Source of the DNA: Adineta vaga
Taxonomy: Eukaryota > Rotifera
Assembly: GCA_021613535.1 (NCBI GenBank)
Contig: CP075493.1
Span: 9,052,001-9,116,000 of the forward strand
DNA: 64,000 nucleotides
Direction: 5' to 3'
Within the stretch, counting starts at the first letter, position 1. Each line of letters opens with the position of its first letter. Shown here piece by piece: positions 1 to 13,717 of this stretch. Both the position numbers and the translations under genes were made by a program. The notes beneath the pieces were generated by a model. The model saw only the letters and a program-made list of their open reading frames with translations, searched no databases and was not told the origin of the DNA.

Positions 1-776
1 TTTCTATGTGGACATATGTAAATTTGTCCATATCAAAATTCAACTTAAAGATTATTTTAAAATGATTAGTTATTTAATAAAAAAATCGACGTACTGATCG
101 TTCAGTGAAAAAGAAAGAAATAGAAATAAAATCCATTGACTTTTTTTTAACTAGAAGGTTATCATTATCGTCGTTACCCACGTTTGATGATTCAGTCAGA
201 GGACGTTTTCATTCAATGCTAACAATTATATGTACATATACGAACATATATATATATATACATATTACGTTGTCGTGTTACGCTCGACAACGATTATTTT
301 TGCTCTTCTATCATACGATTCATCATTAACACATGTATATTCCCTATGCTGAGTTTGATCAAATTGTAAGATACGAGTCAGTTAGAGAGTCAAATGATAT
401 GTAGATATACATGTCTATGTACATGTTTCTAGACATAGACTATGACATATTGAAATTTTTTTTCGTATTATCCTCTATAAATAGATACTTACAATTCTGA
501 CTTTCACAAAACATCATTATCATTATCGACAGGTGGATGACAGGAGAGACAACGTGTTTAAATTAATGACATTATTTTTTTTCTTCTAATTTACAAAACA
601 GGGTCGTAGAAATTGAGTACAACAATAGTTGTTACAAAGACATTATGTTCTTTCTCTTGTTCTTCATTTATTATGTTTTGTATAAACTCGTTCGTCTCAT
701 TTTACATTCTATTTTCATTGAATAGAAGATTAACATATTTAACATTTTATTCGCATGTCATTTTTTGTATATTTAG
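1..776. other. Non-coding upstream region of LIM gene
   Basis: No supported gene is visible. The stretch is AT-rich with a short TA run near 246-262. It ends in a splice-acceptor-like tract (TTTTTTGTATATTTAG, ending at 776) just before the LIM start codon, so part of it may be a 5' intron or a trans-splice outron. Confidence 0.5.
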
Positions 777-784
777 AAACGAAG

Positions 785-1877
785 ATGGTAACATTATTTG
801 ATACACATTCGAATCAGAGTAATACATGTTTTGCTTGCGGATCGTTGGTCTATGCTGTAGAAAAGAAACTCACAACAAATCATGTGAGTTATTTAAAGAA
901 GAAACAAGATATTTTATCATTGGAAATTGTCTTTTAGGTTTATCATAATCGATGTTTTCGTTGTCGAATATGTAAACGAAACTTAACTGGATATTCACTT
1001 AATGAAGAAGGTGATGATATTTACTGTGGAAGTAAGTCAAAAACAAATGTCCGCCTTCTTCTTCTTCATCTTATAATGATTATTTGACTTAGATTGTTAT
1101 CGACGAAAATTACGAGGCGATTGTAATAGTTTTGAATTTTATCGTGCAGCTGCAGAAAAAGCACAGTATGTTCACAATCGTCATCATCCAGATGCAAACA
1201 ATGGTTCGATTAATTCACGTTCAAGAAGTCTTCGCGAATCATCACGAAATCCATCCTTGACATTGAGACATTTAGAAAGACAATTTCTGTCATATCGCGA
1301 ACCAAAGACTAACAATCACGATGAAGTTTGTTGAATTCGTGTTTCTTCCATATCTTTATTTCTTTACATTCTTTTTTGTTTCATTTAGTTAATCAATGAT
1401 ATTGCACAAAAACCTCTCTTCACAACGCAACCTTTAACGATCAATACTAGCTTTTCACTACCTGTTAATTTAACAAATATTCGACATGATGATTTATTAC
1501 TAACAAAAAATGAACCGTCACCACGTTTATCACGTCTTTTCTCTCCATCTCCAACGATTCGTACTGAAACAACGATTACACCACGAATTAGTTCTCATCC
1601 AAACGAGATTATTCTTAATACAGAACCAAATAAATCAATTGTTTCACCCACAGGCAGTGCAACGGGTGGTATTGAATTTCGTTTACATAAAAGTAGTATT
1701 GATTTAACTAATATTACATCACCAACAACAAATCGTAAAAGTATAATTATACCAGATCTCGATAAAAATAATGATGAAATAGAAAATAAATTTCGCTTTC
1801 CTGATATTAAAATTACATCGATACGTCGACGAAGTATCAGTGCACATCCACGGAAAAAAATTATTCATGCTGAATAA
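785..1877 (+). CDS. Single LIM-domain protein, 304 aa
   Basis: Four exons fit one frame: 785-883, 938-1031, 1093-1325 and 1389-1877. All three introns are 54-63 nt with GT/AG ends. Residues about 15-70 form one complete LIM zinc-binding domain: Cys15-x2-Cys18, then His36-x2-Cys39-x2-Cys42-x2-Cys45, then a closing CGNC pair after YSLNEEGDDIY. LIM domains mediate protein-protein contacts in cytoskeletal or nuclear complexes. The remaining roughly 230 residues are low-complexity, rich in Ser, Asn, Thr and Arg, with no second LIM or other domain that I recognise. The start at 785 is preferred over an in-frame ATG at 755 because an acceptor-like TATATTTAG falls between them. The stop overlaps an AATAAA. 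Family assignment is firm; the exact orthologue is unknown. Confidence 0.85.
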
Positions 1878-2716
1878 AATGAAAATATCTTGTATTTTTT
1901 TAACATTTAGTAACAGTAAAATTTCGATGGAATATATATATATATATACATACATACATTTCATGTCTTTTTCAATTATATTAACTGCTTAAGAGAGTCA
2001 ATAAGTTTGCTTTTTTTTTCAATTAGAACATCGAGATTTCCCGAGAGACAAGGTCACACATATGGTTCTAGTGACTCACCAATCACACTATTATCATTAT
2101 CACTTCTTTCTGTTTTTTTGCTTGAATCATTATTGATAGAGAGAATACGCATGGACATGATCACATCTGTTGTTCCATTGATCATAAAGAAGAATACATG
2201 ATGATGTTTTTTTAAACTGTTTATAGACGGCATCTATCAATCAAAAAGCAACCAATCGATAGAAGTTAAGAGAAAGTCTGGTCGATGAAATCTGATTGGA
2301 TCAGCATCGGCCTACTGATACTACAATCGACACGTTTTATTTATTTATTTGCTTTTTATAAAGCAAAGTTTTTCAAACATCTCGTTCTTTTCGATTAATC
2401 ATATCTCCACGTTGACAAATAAATCTTCATAATTGTCCTAATGACTAATTGATGTTGACAAAGTTCGATTGTCCACCTCCATTGTAAAGATCTATACAAA
2501 ACAAACGAGTAAAAAGAAAATTATATCAACCGTTAACTTATCATCGTCAGACATTATCATTATATTCTAACAAGTAAGATGATGAGCCGTATCGAAAACA
2601 AATTGAAATTGTCATGATTGATGTATTAATAGAATGTGGAACGAATCAATATTCATGATCATATTTTGTTTTTCATTGTAGATTGTTTTCTTTTAAAGTC
2701 TTCAATCATATAAAGA
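1878..2716. other. Intergenic, LIM gene to RAB6
   Basis: Contains a short TATATATA run near 1935 and no gene that I can support. The last part, with TTTTCTTTTAAAG about 20 nt before the RAB6 ATG, may be 5' untranslated sequence. Confidence 0.5.
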
Positions 2717-3797
<1,081 letters not shown>

Positions 3798-4501
3798 TTC
3801 TTGGAAATATAGAATAAAAAAATCTCTCGTTGGTTTCGCGTCTCATGAATATTGTATTCCTCTTTCTAACTTATATTCTTCTACTACTAAGAAATACCAA
3901 AAATACATACACCAACTAAAAATCTTTCTACAATGCATTCTTTTCTTCTTCTTCTTTTCTTTTCGTTCGTGAAATAAATTTTCTTGTTTTTTTCGTCTTA
4001 GGCAAAGAGAAACAAAAACAAAACATTACAATAAAGGACAAATAACTCCAGCTTCGGGTCTTCTCTTCCTTGTTCGTCTTTTTTATTAATCTGTACAAGA
4101 AAAACAAATACGTTCATGTTCTGTTTTTTTTTATCCTATATACATATATTATTGTCATTTGTTTTACAAAAAAGCCGTTTTCTGTGTGCGTTTGATTTGA
4201 AAAATTTGTTTTTTTTCCTCTTGTTCTCAAACATATTTCTCTACTATGGTGAACTATGATCAAGGAGAATTAAAATGATCTTAAATCATATATTTAAAAA
4301 AAAAAGAATGCGTGCTTTTGAATTATTTAATCGTGCGTTCAATAAAAGCACCGTTATCGAGGAATAATTCTAAATGAGAAAATGAGAATCAACTAATAGT
4401 TTGTAGTAAATTACAAAAAAATGAAAGTCTATTTAAAGTAAACATTAATTGCCAACAGTATAAAATAAATGAATGTTCGCCTGAAAAGACATAATTAACA
4501 T
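3798..4501. other. 3' flank between convergent RAB6 and GPCR genes
   Basis: T-rich sequence with several AATAAA-like hexamers (for example near 3974 and 4339). It fits the two untranslated 3' ends of genes pointing at each other. No gene seen. Confidence 0.5.
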
Positions 4502-5975
4502 TTACGAAGAATTTCTAAAAGATTTTAATAAATTGTGACTAAGTCGATTGTGTTTATCATGTGAATCTGTTAATAATGTTAATCCCGTTGATGGCATTAA
4601 TGTACTGGTTCGTCTAACATAATGAAACGTAAATTCTACTCCAGTTAAACTATCTTGATGTCTATTAGATACCCATTCACCTTGAAGAGCTATTTCATAA
4701 TCTTCATTTGGATTCCAAACATCAGATTTAAATTGTTCACGTTCATCATTCAGATATGATTGCGGTATTGACATATGACAATGTTTAATACAAAATAAAC
4801 ATAAAAAACTTGATAATTCTCGACGAAAGCGTTTGCCAAAGAAAATATAAAGATAACATTGTGAAGCTGAATTGAAAATAAGAAGAAATTTTGCAAATTC
4901 ATCGAGATGTTGAAATATTCGATAATGAAATGATATGTCAATATAGTAATGTGGATCATAAGCAAAAAAAGCAGCAAATGGAATCGACGGTATTACACAA
5001 AGAAGGTAGATGGAAATAACAACAACAAGCATATAAGTAAGATCATTACAATTCTGTTCGAAGGGATTCATTTCACGATGTCGCCGTTTTGTTGCCGACA
5101 AAGTTTGAACAAGATGAAAATTTAGAATTGATATGACAAGAAATGGAACGATACGAATGAGTAAACAATTAGCAAATAATGTCACGACAATACGAAATGC
5201 AACTGATTTACCGAGATCACTTAAGCTGGTTACCCAAAAGATTGGTGTTACAATGTAATTATGTTTTGAAAAAGTGAAATTTTCTGTGCTATTCTTTTCT
5301 GTTGGAAGGTATTGTATAAGAGGATGACATGTTTGAGCCAATAAGTGTGGAATAAAATAACTGATTGCAAATAGAAGACAAAGAAGAATAACATAGATTG
5401 TATTTCGACGTGTACAACGATGTTTACCAGTAAACGGAAAACAAATCATTATATATCGATCTACAGTAAAACCAATGGTGATCCTAGAAAGAAACTTATT
5501 GAAACAAATTTAAACTATTTAAGTCTCAATTTATTACCATGTTGATAATGCAATTGAACTTGAAGCAAGAGCTTTTGCAGTTGAAACAATCGAACAATTT
5601 TGATGACTTGGTTCAAGAAACATTTCAACTTCGAACGTAATGGCAGATACTAGTGTAACAATATTAGAAAGACACAATGCTGTCAGATAAGTATATGTAG
5701 ATAGTGTACGCATTCGTCGACGAAGTAATGTATATACAGCTAAGATATTTCCTAAGAAAACACATTGAGAATATCATCTATGCGTTTTCTTCAGTAAAAA
5801 AGAAAACAATCTTACCAATAATACCGATTAAACAAACACCAACTATGAACCAACGAAATGAAGGACCAGTGGGACGTGCTGCCAAACCATCATCATAGAG
5901 AATTTCATGCCAGCTTAAGTCAGATACATCAGGATCTATAGTTTCCATATTACTCGAATCATTTGCCGTAGACAT
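4502..5975 (-). CDS. Rhodopsin-class G-protein-coupled receptor, 451 aa
   Basis: Three exons read right to left: 5975-5816, 5751-5538 and 5483-4502, joining in frame. The protein has an N-terminal ectodomain, then seven hydrophobic stretches. TM1 contains the GN signature (IGIIGNILAVYTLL). The TM3 end carries DRY at residues 133-135 (TVDRYIMICF). TM4 starts about NTIYVILLCLLFAISY. TM7 ends NSASQCYLYIFFGKRFRREL, so the usual NPxxY is replaced by a degenerate SQCYLY. The general look (FPFT after DRY, HREMN loop) resembles the FMRFamide/peptide-receptor side of class A; the ligand is unknown. The C-terminal tail is about 100 residues, rich in Ser and Thr. Such receptors are expanded in rotifers. 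Confidence 0.88.
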
Positions 5976-7534
5976 ACGTGTTTGTTATAAGCGGATTATA
6001 AGCAAAATCTAGAAGAAAATATCAGATAATGATGTTTTGATCATATTGTGAAATATAAACATGCCAAATAAGAAAATAAATAATATCGAAATCAGTGAAG
6101 TCATGTCTATAAATCACACCTTTTTCATCACGTTTTTACTTATGATAATTAAACAACTTACTATCTTTTCTCGTTTAGGTTGATGGAGGAACTTTTTTCT
6201 ATTCTTTTGTCTCGTTTTTTTCTTCTAATGTTAGAAAATAAATATATCTACACGGTTAGCGTGATGTATCTGCCGGTAAAATAAAACCATGTGTATTTAA
6301 TGAAGCTCCACCTTTCGGTAAGAATAGTTCAAGTAAAATGTTAACAAGAATTGTCAGTTTATCTCTCTATAAAAAATTTATCATTGGATATTTTTCATAT
6401 TCAATGAATTTCAAATATCAAGACAATCACACGATTGTTCTAGTCGATATCTTCCATTCAATCATTAAAATGACATGGGCATTTATTTAACCACGATAAT
6501 ATAAGCACAAAGAGCTTTTAGTTCATTATTTTACACTGTAGATTTAAGTGTTGTATTAATTTGTTAATAATATATTTCTGTATATGTGCACTCGAATAAC
6601 TGGATTTTTGATGATGTTCATTAATATAGTCATGAGATGTCTTTCATCACCAGTATTATAAGATATATTAATACTTGTCCGAACGATATCCTCAATTACG
6701 CTTAATTATAAATAACCCATATTGTCTAATATACTCACTGCTCAGAGACATATAGCTTCAATAAATGACTGACTTTTCTTTTTTTTTCTTTTATAATTAC
6801 TATCGAGGAATGAACTAAAACAATATTTTTCCCTATGATTAAATGTAATAATAATATTCACATGAGATAAGAAAAGGATATTATTATTGCCGGAAGAAAA
6901 GCAAGTTTTACAAGATTGCCTTTGATGTCCAATCACACAAATATGAAGTCATTCGAATGAGATGTACAATTGATCATATGGTGTAAAACTTTCTACTACT
7001 CATCAATATCTTCGTGTATTTTCATTCTCGGTAAACACTAGTAAAGAATAAACAAAAGAAGATTGTGAATGTAGAGAAATGCATCAGACAAATGAAAGAC
7101 TTTTAGATTTCAAGTGTTTACATAGTATTACATTACTAAATGATTCCGTCGTTGTTGTTGTTGTTGTTGCAAAAAACATTTTCGCATTTTATTTAAATCA
7201 AATAAATAATACGTTACAAGTATTTTTCGAAGACATTATCTTCTTGATAAAATTTTTCTAACTGATCATCAAGTTTATCATTACGTTACATTAATGATAT
7301 AGCATTAGTTAGTTACTATTCCATAACGAAATCATGCAAAGATTATTCAAAAGAATTTTGATATTTCTCAACTACATACTTATTTTAAAAGTTCAATAGA
7401 TATTAGTTTACAAAAACAAAACGAAAATGTTAGTAGAAAATAAATGCATAATTAATAAAATAAAATTGAAAAAGAATTTCATTTAAAATAATTGTTTGAC
7501 GATTGTCACTATTAGTCCAAAAATCAAACTCATC
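5976..7534. other. Intergenic, GPCR 5' flank
   Basis: About 1.5 kb without a supportable gene. Short open frames on both strands (for example 6742-6936 minus) are AT-rich and have no family features. A GTT repeat run lies near 7149-7170. Confidence 0.45.
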
Positions 7535-7837
7535 TTAGAGACATTCAATATATTGCCTATTTTGACAGTGTCTACAAAATAAATATGTGATTAGTACAGA
7601 CTGAAATCAAGTTCATTCAAACATTTACCCCCATGTTGAACCTAACACACAAGATTCAAAGGAGCCTATACACGCATTGTCACATATATATGGGTCACAT
7701 ATTGTTGACAATGTTTGGTAAGTGCCATATCCAACGAGTTTACGATCATTTGAACAAAAACAATTACATAAATAATCACTGTTCACAACAGTTAATACAC
7801 ATACGAGAATGAGAATAGTTGCAATCATTGTTGTCAT
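7535..7837 (-). CDS. Small cysteine-rich secreted protein, 81 aa
   Basis: Two exons: 7837-7629 and 7571-7535, joined by a GT/AG intron of 57 nt that keeps frame. The start at 7837 gives a clean signal peptide (MTTMIATILILVCVLTVVNS). A longer in-frame start at 7903 would bury it. The mature part is about 60 residues and has about nine cysteines, beginning DYLCNCFC and ending IECL, spaced through TICDPYICDNAC and ESCVLGSTWGHC. I do not recognise the family; it has the look of a small disulfide-rich secreted peptide. It sits alone between a GPCR and the ADP-ribosylglycohydrolase gene on the same strand. An odd cysteine count leaves one possibly unpaired. Confidence 0.6.
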
Positions 7838-8514
7838 GTTTTGTAAAAACAATAAGGTTCGACAAATGAAAGTAAAAAACATGAAGTCTCCATTGACTAC
7901 CACTTTCTCTCTTTCGAAGTTGTTGTTTTTTCCTAATCACTTTCTACGTTGTGTTAATGGTTGATGCACGAAAATGTTTTTGTCATTTAGTAAGTCTGGC
8001 GAGTCAGGAGAATAATTTTAATGTATTCTGTACTTCTTTGCTTTCTTTCTTTCAAGTTAATATTGTTAAACAACTGTATTTGCGATGCTTCTTTTTTCAA
8101 CAAAAAACGTCAATAGAAATATCTATTTATAATCTATTCTCTGAAGTGCAATCAAAAGGGTACGAATTATAAAATGTTCATTAGCTTTTTATTTACTTGT
8201 TGGATCTATTGTAGCTGTTAAGCAAGATTCTCAGATTCAAATGGATATATTTTCATTTTGTCTTCATATTCAACTCTGATATTTGTATTTTTTAACCATA
8301 GTTTCGAATAAAAATAATAAACTAAAACACAAATCATTTGGTCATACGTGATCTACTTGTGTTTTATACTATCAGTTAATTATGAAATGCGAACTTTTTC
8401 GATTGAATTCCGTTGAAGAGAGATATTTTATTTCGATACTTTATTGTTATGGTTAAATGGCCATAAACACATGACAGTATCATTAAGAGAATAGTGTAGT
8501 CATGAATATATAGC
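7838..8514. other. Intergenic
   Basis: No gene supported. The plus-strand open frame at 7951-8172 has no start context, domain or codon pattern to recommend it. A polyadenylation-like AATAAA near 8315 is the only recognisable element. Confidence 0.4.
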
Positions 8515-9810
8515 TCAACTGTCATCTTCTAATACATTGATTAGATTCATAGTTGCCAATTTCTTGGCTAATTCAATGGCAAAGTCTTTTCCTCGATTCA
8601 TATTCGCTTCGGAATTCGGTTCGATATGATCAGACCATCGAGTAGGAATCCATTGTGTACCATGCAATGCACCAATAATATCTCCAATCATAGCAGCGAT
8701 AGTATCAGTATCACCACCCATATTCACTCCACGAATAAGACATTCCTCTGGTTCTCGATAACTTTCACAGATGACCCATAGAACGCATGGTACTGCTTCA
8801 ATTGCTTTTATTTGAAATGTATTACCGAAGGCTCTCACCATATCGATATCTGTTCTATACAATAAGAAAACATAAATAAAATTTTATAATAACAATCAAT
8901 CTTAGAGTATGTAGCAAAGTTTTTTCTTTAATTTTGATTATGAGATGAGAGATGAATGAATGGATATTCGCTGCTATGACAAAGAGTATCTAGTTCGAAA
9001 ACGTCTCATAGTACTATAGGAAATACATACATCTTTGGCTTAGTACTTTTTATATCTGCTTGATGTTGTTGAGTATAGAAGTTGATTAAGTTTTTAATTT
9101 GATCTTTCATACTCTTCGTACGTGCTGTTTTTCGAAGAACACTAAGAAATTGATAGGGATCAAAAGTATCAATCGATGGACATCGAAGAGCTAAGATAAT
9201 GGCTTTGGCTAGAACAAATGCTCCGTCTATGCCTTCTGGATGAACATGAGAGGAAATAATAGCCATTCGAACAGCTTCATACAATTGTTCATTAGATGCA
9301 TGACGAAAAGCGAGAGCAATCGGAGCAATTCGCATTGCTCCACCATTTGCAAATGATCCATCTTTAAAAACAATACGACCACATTCACGGTAGTCTATTT
9401 TGCCTTCGAGCACACACTTCAAAAAGAAAGATTCTAATAAAACAATCAATACAGTTCAAAACAAAATATGTTACCCGCATACTTTCTTGAGCAGAATCCG
9501 GATAACCTCGTTTAATTCCAGTAGACCAAAATTCGGCATAGGATTTTGCAGCATGTTTTGGTTTCAAACCATTGTTTACAACTAGACTATAAGCTAACGC
9601 AAGCATTGCATTAGTATCATCCGTATACATATGAATACGAGAACCCATTTCTGGTATCCCCATATGAGGTGCTTCGATATCATCACGTACAATTCCATAT
9701 TCGTGTTTGATTCTTGACACTGTATACCCTTCAACACCAGCACCTAATTGATCACCAATCATGTGACAAAGTAATGAACCAATGCAACGATCTTCTATTT
9801 CAAAATCCAT
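8515..9810 (-). CDS. ADP-ribosylglycohydrolase family protein, 353 aa
   Basis: Exons 9810-9475, 9416-9031 and 8854-8515 join in frame. The product matches the DraG/ARH family, which removes ADP-ribose from proteins or nucleic acids using two Mg ions. Start: DRCIGSLLCHMIGDQLGAGVEG, the usual N-terminal G-xx-xGDalG element. Metal ligands: YTDDT (Thr63, Asp64, Asp65) and NMGGDTDT (Asp289, Asp291). A central GGAMRIAPIAL and the final ALHG/P-x-RW segment are also typical. Length is close to human ADPRH (357 aa) and ADPRS (363 aa). Which linkage (arginine, serine, other) it cleaves cannot be read from the sequence. All metal-binding residues that I can place are present, so the enzyme is probably active. 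Confidence 0.93.
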
Positions 9811-10415
9811 CTTTACCTCTTTGCTCAGAAGTATTCATAGGAAATATACAACTCAGATAGTTTTTCATTTCTTAGGTTCGTAAACTTTAACTTTTGAAAA
9901 CATATGTAGACGGATGAACGACTCCTTTTATAAGATATAAATGAAATATTCGTCATATGGAATATAACCCATTTCATAAAAATGTAAATAGCATACGTAT
10001 AAAACTTACGCAATAAAAATAAAAACGAGTATAGGAATAGCAACATCAATCGGTAATAAAAAAGAAACGAAGACGAATCAGAGAGTAAAGGAAAAGAGGG
10101 TGTGACACTCATTTCATGACTGTACAAGGAACCGTTTGAATATCATTCACTATCAACATTCATCAGATGTATTCCTACTATTTGGACGTTATACATGAAA
10201 AATATATTTTATCGTTAAAATTAATTGGAATAGTATAAATAAACATCTTTCTACGACTTTTGACAGATATATTTCGTATGAACTTAGATTTTATTATGAG
10301 ATTAAATGCATATAAAACTAATATAATCGACTAAATGTCTTTCGAATGCATCAAATCATATTACTAATATTCTTTGTTCGAACCGGGCTTACAAAATAAT
10401 GTGAAAGAAAAAGAA
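9811..10415. other. Intergenic
   Basis: No gene supported. The 9825-10127 minus-strand frame is hydrophobic low-complexity sequence and reads as 5' flank of the ADP-ribosylglycohydrolase gene. Confidence 0.4.
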
Positions 10416-11591
10416 TCAACTAATATTAATTTTTGATGGTTGTGCAATATAATATCCACAAAATAGTCTCCATGGTGCAAGATTTGCTGTTGATGGATTG
10501 ATAATTGAAGCCCCTCTATTGTCTTTGTTTGTTATGGCTCCAGCTAAACATTCAAATCAATGCAAATAAACGATTCTAACGTTATTGATCGACTTACCTC
10601 CTGGTTTATGAGACCAATAACCACTTGCATCCTATAAAAATGAAACGTTCAAAAATTATAAAACGTTGAAATCTTTTACAAAACAATAAATCTTACCTTT
10701 CGTACCCAATGATAATCAGCATTTGGCCATAGAAGTAGAGCAACAAAATGACCAATTTTAGGATGACCACGTGGTAATGTTGTTCCATAGTAAACAAGAC
10801 CATCTAGTACTGCAGCTTTTCGTACAGATTCACATGTAATTGCTGAGAATTTGTTTCCACTATGACGACCTGCAAAGAAAAAGAATCATTCATTTTATTT
10901 TTGTTCTAAGAAAATCAATTATACATCAATATGACCTGGTTGAGGAAATGTATTTGTAACAATATTTGTTCCTAAACAAAAAAATAATATTGATCAAAAT
11001 GAACTATCAACGATGATTACCATAGGCATAGCAATTATTTTTCGATTGTTTCTTTACAAAACATCCTCCATTTCCTGTCAATGGATTGTAGATTGGAACT
11101 TTATCTGAACCTTTAATTGGTACATGATCACAATTAATACGTGTTAAAACAACATATTTAGTCAAAACTATCGATCGTCCGAGATGTTCGCTAACATGAC
11201 GAATAATCGTTGGAGTAAGATACAATCGACCACTATTTAATAGTTGCTTTTCAAGAGATGTTAATCCATGAACAAATATTTGTTTTTCTGCAGAACAACT
11301 AATGGTAAAACCATGATATCCCATGATTCGTGTTGTGAAATTGACCGGTAATAATTGACGATGATCATACTCTTTGAGAATTTTTTTCACGACATTTTTT
11401 AAATTAACTATTTGTGTTGTATTTATCATCCAAACTGGATTTGGTTTTGCAGAAAAAACATGAAGAGTTACTGATGGATGTAAACAATCTAATGTCAATA
11501 GATCATTTAAATCTTCTTTCGATGATTGATCATCACTTGTCCATGAAAATGAGACGAAAAGGCTGAACAACAAACAATGAATGAATTTCAT
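10416..11591 (-). CDS. Secreted NCYxY/WSHKPG-motif protein, 313 aa
   Basis: Five exons (11591-11021, 10971-10936, 10869-10697, 10631-10598, 10543-10416) join in frame to 314 codons. A signal peptide (MKFIHCLLFSLFVSFSW) is followed by about 170 residues that I cannot place. Then comes a compact C-terminal domain: NNCYAYG, NTFPQPGRHSG, CESVRKAAVLDGL, HPKIGHFVALLLW, DYHWVRKDASGYWSHKPGG and FCGYY. A Cys early and His residues later (GHFVALLLWP, DYHWVR, WSHKPG) give an order compatible with a papain/NlpC-like cysteine hydrolase. I recall similar NCYNYA...WSHKPG domains in bacteria but cannot name a characterised member. Function is therefore not assigned. The introns and signal peptide show a eukaryotic, expressed-looking gene; bacterial origin is possible. 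Confidence 0.8.
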
Positions 11592-12468
11592 CTAAAAATG
11601 TAAAATACTCCAGATACATTAAGTCGAATAGACTGGACAAATTGAAATTATTCACACACACACACCCATTCTTTTCAATAAACTTATAGGATGTGATAGA
11701 GTGAAAAAATTTTCAATTGTTTATGTCTAAATATCTTCGTTGACAACGAGATTAACCTATTAATCATCATGTCACATTAATATCAACGAATGCATTTCTT
11801 TTTTCACCTTTTCTATTGCCTTCGGTATTAAAATGTTAGTCAAAATTCTTATGATTAAAATATCAAATAACAAGGACACATTTATCAACTAGATTACAAA
11901 TATGTTTTTTTATAATGATTAGAAGGGCAATTTCAGTCATGATTTATTTGCATTCCTCGAATGTGGTTACGTTTAACCGCAATAGAATATTGTTTTACTT
12001 TCATGAGAAGAAAAAGACAGATTTAATAGTACGGTAGAATTTGAACAACGAAGAATTGGAATAACTTCTTCGGTATTTTATTTGAAATGACAATCATTTA
12101 GCCATAATAAAACATATAAATTAGATATCAATACATGATGAGTAATAGTTAGATTGATGATAACAATATATGTATTTTATAAGCTATGATTATTACTAAC
12201 ATTTAGTTGTTATTTTATATATAAAAAGATACACGTAAAATATAATCGGTGTGGATGAGAACTATCTAGATATGGAGAGATTTATTGAAGAAAATGAATC
12301 AAAATAAATTGATTAGTAGAGATATAATATTTCTATTCATCATCAATGAACATGGAGTTGAAATAATGACGTTTATCACCGTCTCCGAAGCAAGCATGAA
12401 CAGCCGTATCCAACTCTTTGATTTCTTCAGATATGCTACCTTCAAGTATCTTTCACCCACTGTATTGA
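11592..12468. other. Intergenic
   Basis: Contains a CA run near 11654-11666 (CACACACACAC). No gene seen; the 12285 plus-strand frame is not supported. Confidence 0.4.
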
Positions 12469-12588
12469 TTATATTATCATACGTTTCTTGATTTTTCCAG
12501 CAAATCGATAGTATCTATCTTGAACCGTATTGTTTGCACAAGCAAAACCAATGATTGAAACCAGAGCAACGTTGAGTAAATGAGCCAT
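12469..12588 (-). CDS. Possible small secreted peptide or gene fragment, 39 aa
   Basis: An ATG at 12588 opens MAHLLNVALVSIIGFACA, a good signal-peptide shape, then about 20 residues ending KIKKRMII before TAA. Downstream on the same strand another frame remains open for about 37 codons (ending FNSMFIDDE, stop near 12338), as if the reading frame had been lost. It could be a tiny secreted peptide with a dibasic KKR site, a remnant of a longer gene, or chance. No family recognised. Confidence 0.2.
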   Translation of the reverse strand: MAHLLNVALVSIIGFACANNTVQDRYYRFAGKIKKRMII

Positions 12589-12589
12589 A

Positions 12590-13717
12590 CCTGAATCAAT
12601 CTAAGTAGTGCTATATGATGAATTTGAAAAGTACTAAAGTGAATGTAATCCTGTGGATCATGTAGGCTTCGTAAATAATAAAATAAATAAATACATCGGC
12701 GTCTATTATCATGAAAGATCTTCAAGGTTTTTATCAATAATGTTAAGTTGTTTATAATTGATTGCAGATATACTGTTTGTTCTCTAAACAAACATTCATA
12801 TGCGTAGTTTTTTCTGTAACCAAGATATGATCAATAAGAACAACGAAGTTTTCAAAAAATTTTATCCATCCGCTTTTCCCAAAATATTCGACAATAACAG
12901 AAATAGAATGAGTTACTAAGTTCTACGAAATCAAACGTATTTTAATGACAAAGTGATATCCTTTAACTATAATGTATTACTAAATAAAGTTTTTTTTCGC
13001 TGCTTTCTCTATTCCCATCATAGTATCTAATCAACTGAACGACACTGACATAGATGCGGATGGATAAAGCATATTGTATAGGTTGTTTGATTGATATCAC
13101 CTATGTGCTCACTTATGATGATTGTTCTATGATTATCTTGAGGGTGAAAATAAGGAAATATGAAGAAACGAAATAAAAACGTGTCTGTACTCATCCAAAA
13201 CACATGACCGACAAAAGGTAGATACTCACGTGCGAATAAGTAACGATCAATTGAACAACGATTTTTCTTGAAATTATAACAATAAAAAAAGTAAATAGAA
13301 GATATATGATGGAATTAGTAATGAGTGAAATATATTTAAAAAAAGTATTTTTTTAATTTCATTCTCTACTACTTCCTAAACTGTATCAAAAGTATACGAA
13401 TGGCATCAAAAGATGTAATACGAAACGTTTTACACATTTCACGTGACCAGCTGTACCATGCATGAATTTGTTGTTTTTGAAACATAAAAAAACTCTAAAT
13501 ATCGTATCATGAATCTCTTTTTACATCAATTTATCTTATTCTCGTTCTTCAGTTCTTTTCTTTGCTCTTGTGATGTCACGTTCTTTCTCATACACCCATA
13601 CCCACACCCTCAAGATGGAAAAAAACATTTTTTTTGTTGGATTAATTCAAGAAATATTTATTTGTAAAATGATAATGTAGAAAGAGTTTCTTTTCTGGAA
13701 AAAAACAAATGTTTTTT
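12590..13717. other. Intergenic
   Basis: About 1.1 kb of AT-rich sequence. The 12477-12791 minus open frame overlaps the previous entry in another frame and has no domain. Nothing else supported. Confidence 0.4.

Noticed and set aside
755-937. Upstream ATG at 755 as LIM start
   Set aside because: An acceptor-like TATATTTAG lies between 755 and the ATG at 785; the shorter start is preferred.
12477-12791. 104-aa minus-strand open frame with hydrophobic stretches
   Set aside because: No start context or family; it overlaps in another frame a slightly better signal-peptide candidate.
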